NCBI RefSeq assembly: GCF_947489255.1
Contig: NZ_CANLCY010000001.1
Location: forward strand, 124,001-188,000
DNA from: an uncultured Microbacterium sp.
GTDB lineage: Bacteria; Actinomycetota; Actinomycetes; Actinomycetales; Microbacteriaceae
Length of the DNA: 64,000 nucleotides
Reading direction: 5' to 3'
Under the pieces are notes generated by a model. It worked only from the letters and a program-made list of their open reading frames with translations, was not told the origin of the DNA and searched no databases. Every line of letters begins with the position of its first letter. The stretch's first letter is position 1. Both the position numbers and the translations under genes were made by a program. Shown here in pieces: positions 8,639 through 18,746 of the stretch.

Positions 8639-9385
8639 TCAGGCCGAGGGCTCGGGCGGGGTGGTGGACGTGCGGGACTCGGTCGCGCCGCGCGGGAGTT
8701 CGAGCGCGACCTTGCGCTCGAGTTCGTCGACGGCCTCGTCGCTCAGCCAGATGAGACCGTCGAGCTCCTCGCGAACGCGCTTGTAGGCGAGCTGGCGCTC
8801 GTTCGGCGTCGCCGCCTGGTCGGTCGCGACGGTGAGCAGTTGCTTCGCGGTGTCGAGGCGCTTGCGTTCGCCGGCGGTGAACGCCGCGTCTTTCACGCGC
8901 CGCGCGTCGCGTTCGGCGACGTCGAACGCGACCTCGTAATCGGTGACGGCGTCGCGATACTCCCGCAGGCGCTCAGCCGACAGGGTCTCGCCCTCGGCGG
9001 GGCGGAGGTTGTCGGCGACCTTCTTCGCGCGCAGGAACGCCGCGGTGAGCGGCTGACGGCCGTCGCTCATCGCGGGGTAGGAGATCAGCTTCGCGGCATC
9101 GAGCTCGTACTCCAGCCAGCGGTGGGTGACCGCATCGTGCGCGGACGTGAGGCGCGCGCGGGCGTCGTCGCCCGGAGCCGTGATCGCCGCCGGGGCGGGG
9201 GCCCCGGCATCCGTCGCCAGACCCCGCGCCTGCAGGAGCTCCAGCTGCTCCTTGTGGCGACGGCGGGCGGTCATCTCGCGGTGCTTCGCGCGGGCGTTCA
9301 CGGCACCCATCGCCATTCCGAAGAAGGGGAAGGCGAGCCACCAGTACTGGCCGGCGAAGTTCAGGAGCTCTTGCACCTGCGCCAT
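8639..9385 (-). CDS. Membrane-anchored coiled-coil protein, paralogue A
   Basis: A 248-residue protein of unknown function. One N-terminal hydrophobic helix (YWWLAFPFFGMAMGA, about residues 14-28) is followed by a basic stretch and a helix rich in Arg, Glu and Gln. A conserved block then reads YPAMSDGRQPLTAAFLRAKK, then LRPAE, then YRDAVTDYEVAFDVAERDARR. The same block occurs in the next gene upstream, so the two are diverged tandem paralogues. The long C-terminal region is predicted mostly alpha-helical. It is probably anchored with its bulk in the cytoplasm. Confidence 0.6.
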   Translation of the reverse strand: MAQVQELLNFAGQYWWLAFPFFGMAMGAVNARAKHREMTARRRHKEQLELLQARGLATDAGAPAPAAITAPGDDARARLTSAHDAVTHRWLEYELDAAKLISYPAMSDGRQPLTAAFLRAKKVADNLRPAEGETLSAERLREYRDAVTDYEVAFDVAERDARRVKDAAFTAGERKRLDTAKQLLTVATDQAATPNERQLAYKRVREELDGLIWLSDEAVDELERKVALELPRGATESRTSTTPPEPSA

Positions 9386-9410
9386 GCTACGCCGCCCGGC
9401 TCGGCCGTTT

Positions 9411-10400
9411 TCAGGATGCCGGGGGGCGCGGTCGATCCCGTGCGGGAGGCGGCCAGACCGGGCCGTCTTGCGGCCGAGACCCGGCGGCATCCGGGTGTCT
9501 GGCCGAAGCACGCCGGGCGCTGCGCTCGCTCCAGGAGCGGGCGGCGGCGCGGCCCATCGACTCCATGGAGCGGGCGAGCGCCCTCTGTGCCGTTTCGGCG
9601 AGATCGGATGCCACGCGGCTCCACGCATCGGGGCCCTCGACGCCGGGCTGGTCCGCGCCCTGGCGGGCCGCGCGCTCGGCACGGTCGAACGCCTGGGCGG
9701 TGCGCCGCACGGCGTCGCGGTAGGCGAGGTAGTCGGCGGGCTCGAGACGCGTCTGCACCGACGCGGGACGCAGCCACTGCGCCCGCTCGTGGGCGCGCAG
9801 GAAGTCGGCGAGCAGGGGCGAGCGGGAATCGCTCATCTGCGGATAGTCGATCGCGAGTCCGGGGTCGGTCTCGTAGGCCATCCAGCGCGCGAGGATCGCG
9901 TCGTGCTCGGCGAGCAGACGGGCGACCGGCAGCGGGGCACTGCCCGCACGGATGGCGGGGAGCATCGCCTTCGCGGCCCTCACCCCGGCACGGCGGGCGC
10001 GCACCTCGGCCATCGCGGCGCGCAGGTCGCGCTGCGCGTCGGTGAGGCGTCCCCGCGCGGCGGAGACGACGTCGGACGAGACACGGGATGCCGCCCGCTC
10101 GGCCTGAGCGCGAACCACCTCGGCGTCGGCGACCTTGACGTCGGCGCGTCCGCGGGTGACGGCGTGACGCGCGGTCTGCAGATCGAGCAGAGCGGCGTCG
10201 AGCTCGAGGCGGCGCGCGGCGGCCTTGCCCATCGGCCGGGACGCCCAGGCCCGCGCGGCGCGATCGCCGGTCGTCGTGGTGCCCGCGGGAAGCGCGCGGC
10301 GCCGCGTGCGGCGCACGCCGACCCAGCCGACGGTGCCCGCACCGGCCGCCGCGGGGCCGATCCACCACCACTCGGCCAGAAAGACCATCAGCGGTTCCAC
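9411..10400 (-). CDS. Membrane-anchored coiled-coil protein, paralogue B
   Basis: A 329-residue protein of unknown function. A short N-terminal hydrophobic helix (MVFLAEWWWIGPAAAGAG) precedes a basic region and a long alanine- and arginine-rich helix likely to form a coiled coil. Around residues 185-250 it has YPQMSDSRSPLLADFLRAHE, then LRPAS, then YRDAVRRTAQAFDRAERAARQ, matching paralogue A in order and spacing. The C-terminus is Arg/Pro-rich and looks disordered. The start is GTG at 10400; an ATG four codons in is an alternative. Only 25 bases separate it from paralogue A, so they are likely co-transcribed. Confidence 0.6.
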   Translation of the reverse strand: MEPLMVFLAEWWWIGPAAAGAGTVGWVGVRRTRRRALPAGTTTTGDRAARAWASRPMGKAAARRLELDAALLDLQTARHAVTRGRADVKVADAEVVRAQAERAASRVSSDVVSAARGRLTDAQRDLRAAMAEVRARRAGVRAAKAMLPAIRAGSAPLPVARLLAEHDAILARWMAYETDPGLAIDYPQMSDSRSPLLADFLRAHERAQWLRPASVQTRLEPADYLAYRDAVRRTAQAFDRAERAARQGADQPGVEGPDAWSRVASDLAETAQRALARSMESMGRAAARSWSERSARRASARHPDAAGSRPQDGPVWPPPARDRPRPPAS

Positions 10401-10491
10401 GTGCCCATGCTATGCCGGGCTCCCGACAGCGGGCTGGGCGGTGGGCCGGAATGCGCACGGGGTGAGCCGCCGAGTGTGAGATCGTAGGCCG

Positions 10492-11862
10492 GTGACTCGG
10501 CGAACCCCTGCGGCCCTCGTCCCCGGGTTCGCCCGACGGCGCGTGGTGCTCACGCCCGGGCGGGTCATCGCCCTCGCGTTCGGGGGAGTGCTCGCCCTCG
10601 GCACGGCACTGCTCTCGTTGCCCGTGGCGACCCAGGGGCGGCCGGCCACCTTCATGGAGGCGCTGTTCACGGCGACGAGCGCCGTCTGCGTGACGGGACA
10701 CATCGTCGTCGACACCCCGACCTTCTGGTCGCCGTTCGGCCAGGTCGTGATCATGGTGCTCATCCAGATCGGCGGCTTCGGGGTCATGTCGCTCGCGACG
10801 CTGCTCGGCCTGCTCGTCGCGCGACGCCTCGGGCTGCGCACGCGCCTCACGGCCGTGAGCGAGACCCACACCGTCGCCGTCGGCGACGTGCGCCGCGTGC
10901 TCCTCGGCGTGGCGATCATCGCGCTGATCACCGAGGCGGTGGTCGCGGTGATGCTCGCCGGGCGCTTCTGGCTCGGCTACGGCGAGTCCTTCGGCCACGC
11001 CCTCTGGCTGGGCGTGTTCCACGCGGTGTCGTCGTTCAACAACGCGGGCTTCGCGCTCTTCAGCGACAGCCTCATCTCGTTCGCGACCGACCCGCTGATC
11101 TGCCTTCCGATCTGCGCCGCGATCATCCTCGGCGGCCTCGGCTTCCCGGTCATCATGGAGCTCTGGCGCCAGTACCGCTTCCCGCGGCGATGGACGCTCA
11201 ACACCGTCACCGTGCTCGTCGGCAGCGCCGTGCTGCTCGTGGCGGGCACGATCGCCCTCACCGCTCTGGAGTGGTCGAACCCCGCGACCCTCGGCGCGAT
11301 GGATCCGGCCGGCCGGCTGCTCGCCGGGTTCACGATGTCGGTGATGCCGCGCACGGCCGGATTCAACTCGATCGACGTCTCGCAGATGCTGCCCGAGAGC
11401 TGGTTCGTCACCGACATCCTCATGTTCATCGGCGGTGGCCCCGCCGGCACCGCGGGAGGCGTGAAGATCACGACGTTCGCGGTGCTGTTGTTCATCGTGC
11501 TCGCCGAGCTGCGCGGGGACACCGCGGTGAACATGTTCGGCAAACGCCTCCCCCGATCGACCCACCGCGAGGCGCTCACGGTCGCGCTGCTGTCGGTCGC
11601 CCTGGTGGTCGGATCGACCCTGGCGATCATGGTGGTGAGCCCGTTCGGCTTCGACCGGGTCTTCTTCGAGGTCATCTCGGCGTTCGCCACCGTCGGTCTG
11701 TCGACCGGCATCACGGCGGATCTGCCGACGCTGGCCCAGCTGATCCTGATCGTGCTGATGTTCATCGGCCGACTCGGTCCTGTCCTGCTCGGCACCGCCC
11801 TGGCGCTGACGCGGGAGAAGCGCATGTACGAACTCCCGAAGGAGCGTCCGATCATTGGATAA
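10492..11862 (+). CDS. trkH: TrkH-family potassium uptake channel subunit
   Basis: A 456-residue membrane protein of the TrkH/KtrB superfamily that conducts K+ across the membrane. The four pore-loop repeats are visible: TSAVCVTGH, SSFNNAGF, MPRTAGFNS and FATVGLSTG. Around ten hydrophobic helices flank them, including VIMVLIQIGGFGVMSLATLLG after loop one. GTG at 10492 is the start. Its last codons overlap the TTG start of the TrkA-like regulator by eight bases, so channel and gating ring are made together. Confidence 0.9.
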   Translation: MTRRTPAALVPGFARRRVVLTPGRVIALAFGGVLALGTALLSLPVATQGRPATFMEALFTATSAVCVTGHIVVDTPTFWSPFGQVVIMVLIQIGGFGVMSLATLLGLLVARRLGLRTRLTAVSETHTVAVGDVRRVLLGVAIIALITEAVVAVMLAGRFWLGYGESFGHALWLGVFHAVSSFNNAGFALFSDSLISFATDPLICLPICAAIILGGLGFPVIMELWRQYRFPRRWTLNTVTVLVGSAVLLVAGTIALTALEWSNPATLGAMDPAGRLLAGFTMSVMPRTAGFNSIDVSQMLPESWFVTDILMFIGGGPAGTAGGVKITTFAVLLFIVLAELRGDTAVNMFGKRLPRSTHREALTVALLSVALVVGSTLAIMVVSPFGFDRVFFEVISAFATVGLSTGITADLPTLAQLILIVLMFIGRLGPVLLGTALALTREKRMYELPKERPIIG

Positions 11863-12550
11863 CAACACGTTCTTCAGCCGGCGCCGGATGCGCGGGAACG
11901 CGGCGACCTCGATCGCGGTGATCGGCCTCGGACGCTTCGGCGGCTCGCTCGCGACCGAGCTCGCCCGCAGCGGAAGCGAGGTGCTCGGCGTCGACACCGA
12001 CGAAGACATCGTGCAGTCGCTCAACGGCGTCCTCACGCACGTCGTCCGCGCCGACTCGACGAAACAGGCGGCCCTGGAGCAGCTCGGGATCGCCGAGTTC
12101 GACCGTGTCGTCGTCGGCATCGGGTCGGACATCCAGGCGAGCATCCTCACGACGTCGCTGCTCAAGCGCATGGGGACGCGCTCGATCTGGGCGAAGGCGA
12201 TCAGCGAGCAGCACGGCCTGATCCTCGAGCAGCTCGGCATCGAGCACGTCGTCTACCCCGAGGCCGACATGGGCCGTCGGGTCGCGCACCTCGTCCGCGG
12301 CTCGATGCTCGACTACGTCGAGTTCGACCGCGATCTCGTCGTCGCGAAGACCGTGGCCCCGCGCGAGCTCGTCGGGCAGACCCTCGAGCAGGCCGCCGTC
12401 CGTCGGCGCCACGGGGTGACGATCGTGAAGATCCGGCACGCCGACGGCGAGTGGCACGCTGCGGGAGCGGCATCCGTCGTCGACGAGGGAGACCTGCTCA
12501 TCGTGATCGGCCCGGTGGAGAAGACCGAGCGGTTCGCCGCCCTGGCGTGA
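11855..12550 (+). CDS. trkA: TrkA/KtrA-type potassium uptake regulator (RCK domains)
   Basis: A 231-residue cytoplasmic protein with an RCK_N Rossmann domain (VIGLGRFGGSLATELARSG, GxGxxG nucleotide-binding loop, then VDTDEDIVQSL) and an RCK_C domain from about residue 150. It binds nucleotides and gates the TrkH channel as an octameric ring. The start is a TTG at 11855: AAGGAG lies about nine bases upstream, which supports this rare codon over the ATG twelve codons later. The gene overlaps trkH by eight bases. Confidence 0.88.
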   Translation: MDNNTFFSRRRMRGNAATSIAVIGLGRFGGSLATELARSGSEVLGVDTDEDIVQSLNGVLTHVVRADSTKQAALEQLGIAEFDRVVVGIGSDIQASILTTSLLKRMGTRSIWAKAISEQHGLILEQLGIEHVVYPEADMGRRVAHLVRGSMLDYVEFDRDLVVAKTVAPRELVGQTLEQAAVRRRHGVTIVKIRHADGEWHAAGAASVVDEGDLLIVIGPVEKTERFAALA

Positions 12551-12557
12551 TCGGACG

Positions 12558-12998
12558 TCAGGCGGGCGGAGTGCTCGCGATGTGCGTCTGCATCGGGATG
12601 AGGTTGCGCAGCGGCGCCGTATAGCCCTGCCCGGGCAGGTCGAACACGACGCCGGTGACGCCCTGCTGCGCGAACTCGGCCAGCCACGCGACAGCGCCCG
12701 GGAGCGGAACGCTCAGCACGCGTGAGGCGGCCTCCTCGTCGAGTCCGTTCGCGAGGGCTCCGTCGTGCGCCCGCTGTCGCGTGGTGAAGGCGAAGACCAT
12801 CGGCCCGTTCGGGAGCTGACCGATGAACGGCGACGGGGCGTCGTCGGGCCCGCGGGCGATGAACGACCAGTGCGGCAGCGCGAAGACGGCCCGCCAGAGG
12901 GCGTCCATCGCCGCGAAGCTGTCGGGCTGGGCGCGTGCCGCGTCGGAGAGGGCGTCGAGCGTGGCGACGGTCTCGGAGGTCGGGTCGATCAGCGACAT
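12558..12998 (-). CDS. SseB-like small protein, function unknown
   Basis: A 146-residue soluble protein with no secure assignment. The pattern PFIGQLPNGPMVFAFTTRQR followed by VLSVPLPGAVAWLAEFAQQGV resembles the SseB-type N-terminal domain found in many actinobacterial proteins. A TTG two codons upstream opens the frame, but GAGAGG is nine bases before the ATG at 12998, so ATG is preferred. It ends seven bases from the convergent trkA gene. The 44-residue membrane protein gene lies just upstream on the same strand. Confidence 0.55.
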   Translation of the reverse strand: MSLIDPTSETVATLDALSDAARAQPDSFAAMDALWRAVFALPHWSFIARGPDDAPSPFIGQLPNGPMVFAFTTRQRAHDGALANGLDEEAASRVLSVPLPGAVAWLAEFAQQGVTGVVFDLPGQGYTAPLRNLIPMQTHIASTPPA

Positions 12999-13017
12999 GC
13001 GCAACAGCCTCTCGTCG

Positions 13018-13152
13018 TCAGCCCAGGATGAGCGAGATCACCGTCGCGCCCCCACCGGTGAGGACGAGCGCCCCGATCACGATCCAGGCGGTGATCTTCA
13101 CGCGCTTCTGACGCTTGTCGCTGAACACGGTCATGTCGTCGTCGTCTGTCAC
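13018..13152 (-). CDS. 44-residue single-pass membrane protein
   Basis: A very short frame starting at GTG 13152, preceded by GAGAGGAG at ideal spacing. The protein begins MTDDDDMTVFSDKRQKRVK and continues with one hydrophobic segment (ITAWIVIGALVLTGGGATVI, shown as 20 residues) to the C-terminus. The acidic then basic N-terminus suggests the N-end stays in the cytoplasm. It sits between purL upstream and the SseB-like gene downstream, all on the minus strand. Support is from codon usage, start signal and clean membrane topology; no family is recognised. Confidence 0.6.
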   Translation of the reverse strand: MTDDDDMTVFSDKRQKRVKITAWIVIGALVLTGGGATVISLILG

Positions 13153-13224
13153 GGCGCGTCTCCTCTCGGGCGGGGTGTCGTGTCGGGGGATCTCGGCTCC
13201 GCCGGGGGGGGCGAGGCCGCCGAC

Positions 13225-13250
13225 GCCGCGCGGGCGGGAACCCGCGCGGC
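13225..13250 (-). terminator. Hairpin downstream of purL
   Basis: GCCGCGCGGG (13225-13234) pairs perfectly with CCCGCGCGGC (13241-13250) around a six-base loop. It begins eight bases beyond the purL stop in the direction of transcription. Confidence 0.6.
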
Positions 13251-13257
13251 GACCGGC

Positions 13258-15597
<2,340 letters not shown>

Positions 15598-15787
15598 GCG
15601 GCTGAGCTCCAAGAATCGCAGGGGCCGGACGGGAGTCAGTCTAGTTGGGCGGGCCGACATGCCCGGGCGTCATTCCCGGCCGGTGGACGGGCCGGGGGAT
15701 GGGGAGGAGCGGCGGGACGAACCGAGGTTGTGCAGATGTCGGGCGACGCGCCAGGCTGGGCCGCACCGGACCGAAAGGCGTACGCGC

Positions 15788-16168
15788 ATGGCCATCTTGA
15801 ACTTCCACCTCGTCGTCTCGGGCGACCTCGCCGCGGCCCAGCAGGCTACGCGGACCGCCCTCGACGCCGCGGGCTTCACCGTGACCGAGCAGGCGGACCA
15901 CTGGAAGGCCGCGCACGGCAGCGTCGCCAAGACGATGTTCCTCGGGCTGCGCGCGCACGAGGCCGACGTGCGCGAGGTGCTCGACGTGCGCTTCGACGAC
16001 CTCGGCGGCACCGTGCGCGTCGACCTGCACCGCCCGATCTTCCAGCCGGCCGGCGGGAGCGACGACGGACTCGAGCAGCTCAAGCTGCACAAGGCGTATC
16101 AAGACGTCGTCGCCGAGGTCGAGGCCGACCTGCAGCGCCAGGGCGTGCTCGTCAGCGCCGACGTCTGA
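15788..16168 (+). CDS. Small conserved protein of unknown function
   Basis: A 126-residue soluble protein with alternating alpha and beta segments: an initial strand ILNFHLVVSG, a helix AAQQATRTALDAAGF, strands around TVTEQADHWKAAHG, and a long C-terminal helix QDVVAEVEADLQRQG. There is no signal peptide or membrane segment. I do not recognise the family. It lies between divergent purL and glycerate kinase, with nine bases to the latter, so it is probably co-transcribed with glycerate kinase. Confidence 0.6.
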   Translation: MAILNFHLVVSGDLAAAQQATRTALDAAGFTVTEQADHWKAAHGSVAKTMFLGLRAHEADVREVLDVRFDDLGGTVRVDLHRPIFQPAGGSDDGLEQLKLHKAYQDVVAEVEADLQRQGVLVSADV

Positions 16169-16177
16169 CGCCGTCGC

Positions 16178-17185
16178 ATGCGTGTGGTCGTCGCCCCCGA
16201 CAAGTTCAAGGGCACGCTCAGCGCGCACGAGGCGGCGGAGGCGATGGCCCTCGCGGTGCGTGACCGCTGGCCCGGGGCGCAGATCGAGGTCGTCCCCATC
16301 GCCGACGGGGGTGACGGAACGCTCGACGCCCTGGGCGGCGCGAACCGCGACGACGAGGTCACCGGACCGCTCGGTGCGCCCGTACGCGCACCATGGCGCC
16401 TCGACGCCGAGCGGGCCGTGATCGAGTCGGCCGCGGCATCCGGGCTCGTGCTCGCCGGAGGCGCGGCGCTGAACGATCCGTGGGCTGCGACGAGCCGGGG
16501 CGTGGGGGAGCTCCTCGCCCTCGCGCTCGACGCCGGCGCCCCGCGCATCATCGTCGGCATGGGCGGCTCGGCGATGACCGACGGCGGACGCGGCGCGCTC
16601 GAGGCGCTCGGCGATCGCGTCCCCTTCGAGCCCGGCCGGGTCGTGGTGCTGACCGACACCACGGCCGCCTTCGGTGACGCGGCGCGGGTGTTCGCGCCGC
16701 AGAAGGGGGCGGATGCCGCGATGGTGCGACGCCTCACGGCACGGCTCGAGAGAGATGCCGACGAGTGGGCCGCGCGATTCGGGCGCGACGTGCGTCGCGT
16801 TCCCCGCACGGGTGCCGCGGGAGGCCTCTCGGGGGCGCTCTGCGCGGCGGGGGCGGAGCTGGTCGACGGAGCCGCCGCCGTCGCCGACGCGCTCGGACTC
16901 GAGACGGCCATAGCCGGAGCCGACCTCGTCGTCACGGGCGAGGGCGCGTTCGACGCCACGAGTCTCTCGGGCAAGGGTCCGGGGCATGTGCTCGCGCTCG
17001 CCGCGGCCCACGGGGTGCCGGCCGCGGTGGTCGCGGGCGTGGTCCATCCGGACGTGGCGGGCGAGGGCGTGGTCTCGCTCGTCGACGCCGTGGGCGTGGA
17101 GCGGGCGCGGAACGAGCCCGCCGCCGCCGTCCGGATCGCGACCGCGGCGATGCTGGAGCGCTGGGGCGACGGCATCCCTTCGTGA
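16178..17185 (+). CDS. Glycerate kinase, GlxK/GarK family
   Basis: A 335-residue kinase of the glycerate kinase I family, which phosphorylates D-glycerate (to 2- or 3-phosphoglycerate depending on subtype). The N-terminal signature VVAPDKFKGTLSAHEAAEAM and the loop PIADGGDGTLDAL are diagnostic. Later family motifs are IIVGMGGSAMTDGGRGAL and GAAGGLSGAL, and near the C-terminus VVTGEGAFDATSLSGKG. The length is slightly short of the usual 375-380. It would feed glyoxylate- or glycerate-derived carbon into glycolysis. Confidence 0.88.
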   Translation: MRVVVAPDKFKGTLSAHEAAEAMALAVRDRWPGAQIEVVPIADGGDGTLDALGGANRDDEVTGPLGAPVRAPWRLDAERAVIESAAASGLVLAGGAALNDPWAATSRGVGELLALALDAGAPRIIVGMGGSAMTDGGRGALEALGDRVPFEPGRVVVLTDTTAAFGDAARVFAPQKGADAAMVRRLTARLERDADEWAARFGRDVRRVPRTGAAGGLSGALCAAGAELVDGAAAVADALGLETAIAGADLVVTGEGAFDATSLSGKGPGHVLALAAAHGVPAAVVAGVVHPDVAGEGVVSLVDAVGVERARNEPAAAVRIATAAMLERWGDGIPS

Positions 17186-17395
17186 CCGCGGGCCGGATGC
17201 CGCGTCGCCCCGCCGGGGGACCTCGAGCGGCGACGCAGGCGCGCCGCCATTCGTCCGGGCCCTCGTCGCGAGACGGCACGCGCCGCGATCCGTGGACATG
17301 TCGGTGACGGCATCCCGCTGACGCTCGTGAAGGATGCCGCGGCCGGCGTCGTGCGAGGAGGGGGTCGCGCGCGTCGATGGGCGTAGCCTCATCTC

Positions 17396-18565
17396 GTGAC
17401 GTCGCGCCCCGCCGAGATCGCCTCGGGCCCGCCCCTGCGGTGGTCGGCTCTGAGCGCGACGGGTCGTCGGGTGCTGCTGGACCTGCTGGTGCACGGTCCC
17501 CGCTCGCGCATCCGCATCGCCGAGCGCCTCGGGCTCTCGCGGGCGAGTCTCACGCGGGTGGCACGCGAACTCGTCGACGGCGGTCTTGTCCTGCCGGGAG
17601 ACATGCTCGCGAGCGCGTCGCGCGGACGACCGGCCGAGGAGCTGCACCTGCGCCCCGGCGCGGCGCACTTCGTCGGCGTCAAGGTGACCGCGGAGCGGGT
17701 GTACGCGGTGGTCACCGACCTCGCGGCGACCGTCGTCGACGAGCTCGAGATCGCCCTCGCCGCGCCGGCCGAGGGCGAGGTCGTCGACGCGATCGTCGAA
17801 GCGACCCGGACGCTGGGAGCCCGGCACGGCACGATGTCGGCGCTGGGCGTCGGGCTCGCGGCCGACGTGCTGCGGCGCGAGGGGGAGCCGCTCGTGGCGA
17901 GCTCGCCCCTGCTCGGGTGGAGCGCTCCCGTTCCGCTGGCGCGGCTGCTGGCCGAGCGGGTGGGGATGCCCGTCACCATCGCGAACGACGTGCACGCGTT
18001 GACCGCGGCCCATCACTGGTTCGGCAGTGGCGTCGACCATCGCTCCGTGGTGGTCTACGGCGTGGGTGCCGGCATCGGGTGCGGGGTCGTGATCGACGAC
18101 GAGCTGGTGCAGGGTTCCCACGGGCGCAGCGGCCGGGTGGGGCACACCCGCATCGCGCGGACGGGGCGCCTGTGCACGAACGGGCACCCGGACTGCGTGC
18201 ACAGCTTCGTGAGCATGCCGGCCATCGAGGCCAACGCGGGCGTGGCGCCCGGCGACTACGCCTCCGCGCTCGAGCGGGCGCGGGCGGCGGACGGGCGCGA
18301 GCGGGAGGCGTTCGCCTCCGCGGCCTACGCCCTGGGGGCGGCGGTGGCCGAGACGGTGAACCTCCTCGACCCGGAGCTGGTCTCGCTGATGGGCGAGGGT
18401 CTCGACATGCTCGACCTCGCACCCGCCGCGTTCGACGACGGGCTGGTCGAGCATCTCGAGCAGGTTCCGCGGGCGAGCGTCCGCATCGATCGACCGCCGT
18501 TCGCCTTCGGCCTGTACGCGCGCGGTGCCGCGGCGACGGCGATCCGCGAGCTGCTCTCGGTCTGA
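17396..18565 (+). CDS. ROK-family transcriptional regulator of the sugar operon
   Basis: A 389-residue protein with an N-terminal winged helix (RIRIAERLGLSRASLTRVAR, about residues 37-56) and a ROK sugar-binding domain. The ROK fold is seen in VGVKVTAERVYAVVTDL and in GVGAGIGCGVVIDDELVQGS. The family zinc site, usually C-x-C-G-x-x-G-C, is altered to CTNGHPDC, so one cysteine is missing. It lies immediately upstream of the sugar ABC transporter and glycosidase operon and is its likely repressor, using the palindrome at 18619-18641. GTG at 17396 is the start. Confidence 0.82.
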   Translation: MTSRPAEIASGPPLRWSALSATGRRVLLDLLVHGPRSRIRIAERLGLSRASLTRVARELVDGGLVLPGDMLASASRGRPAEELHLRPGAAHFVGVKVTAERVYAVVTDLAATVVDELEIALAAPAEGEVVDAIVEATRTLGARHGTMSALGVGLAADVLRREGEPLVASSPLLGWSAPVPLARLLAERVGMPVTIANDVHALTAAHHWFGSGVDHRSVVVYGVGAGIGCGVVIDDELVQGSHGRSGRVGHTRIARTGRLCTNGHPDCVHSFVSMPAIEANAGVAPGDYASALERARAADGREREAFASAAYALGAAVAETVNLLDPELVSLMGEGLDMLDLAPAAFDDGLVEHLEQVPRASVRIDRPPFAFGLYARGAAATAIRELLSV

Positions 18566-18577
18566 CCCCGCAGACGC

Positions 18578-18595
18578 CACCCCGGGCGCGGGGTG
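18578..18595 (+). terminator. Short hairpin after the ROK gene
   Basis: CACCCC (18578-18583) pairs with GGGGTG (18590-18595), starting 13 bases after the ROK stop codon and before the sugar operon promoter. The stem is only six base pairs, so it is a modest candidate. Confidence 0.45.
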
Positions 18596-18618
18596 TCCTT
18601 CGCGTGCGCGCCACGATG

Positions 18619-18641
18619 TTTTGTTTCACAGGTTGACAAAA
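18619..18641 (+). promoter_or_regulatory. Probable ROK operator overlapping the sugar operon promoter
   Basis: TTTTGT (18619-18624) and ACAAAA (18636-18641) form an inverted repeat with an 11-base spacer. The right arm overlaps TTGACA (18633-18638), a perfect -35 box, so a bound protein would block RNA polymerase. The stretch is strikingly AT-rich for this genome. The -10 box is weak (around GAGGGT, 17 bases downstream). Confidence 0.65.
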
Positions 18642-18746
18642 TAGGTCGCGGCAGCGAGGGTAGGACGCGAGCACCCGGGGGTCGGCCCCGGGGAGCATCG
18701 GCCGCACCGTCGCCCGGAGCCGGTCGCACCTACAAAGGAGTAGTTC

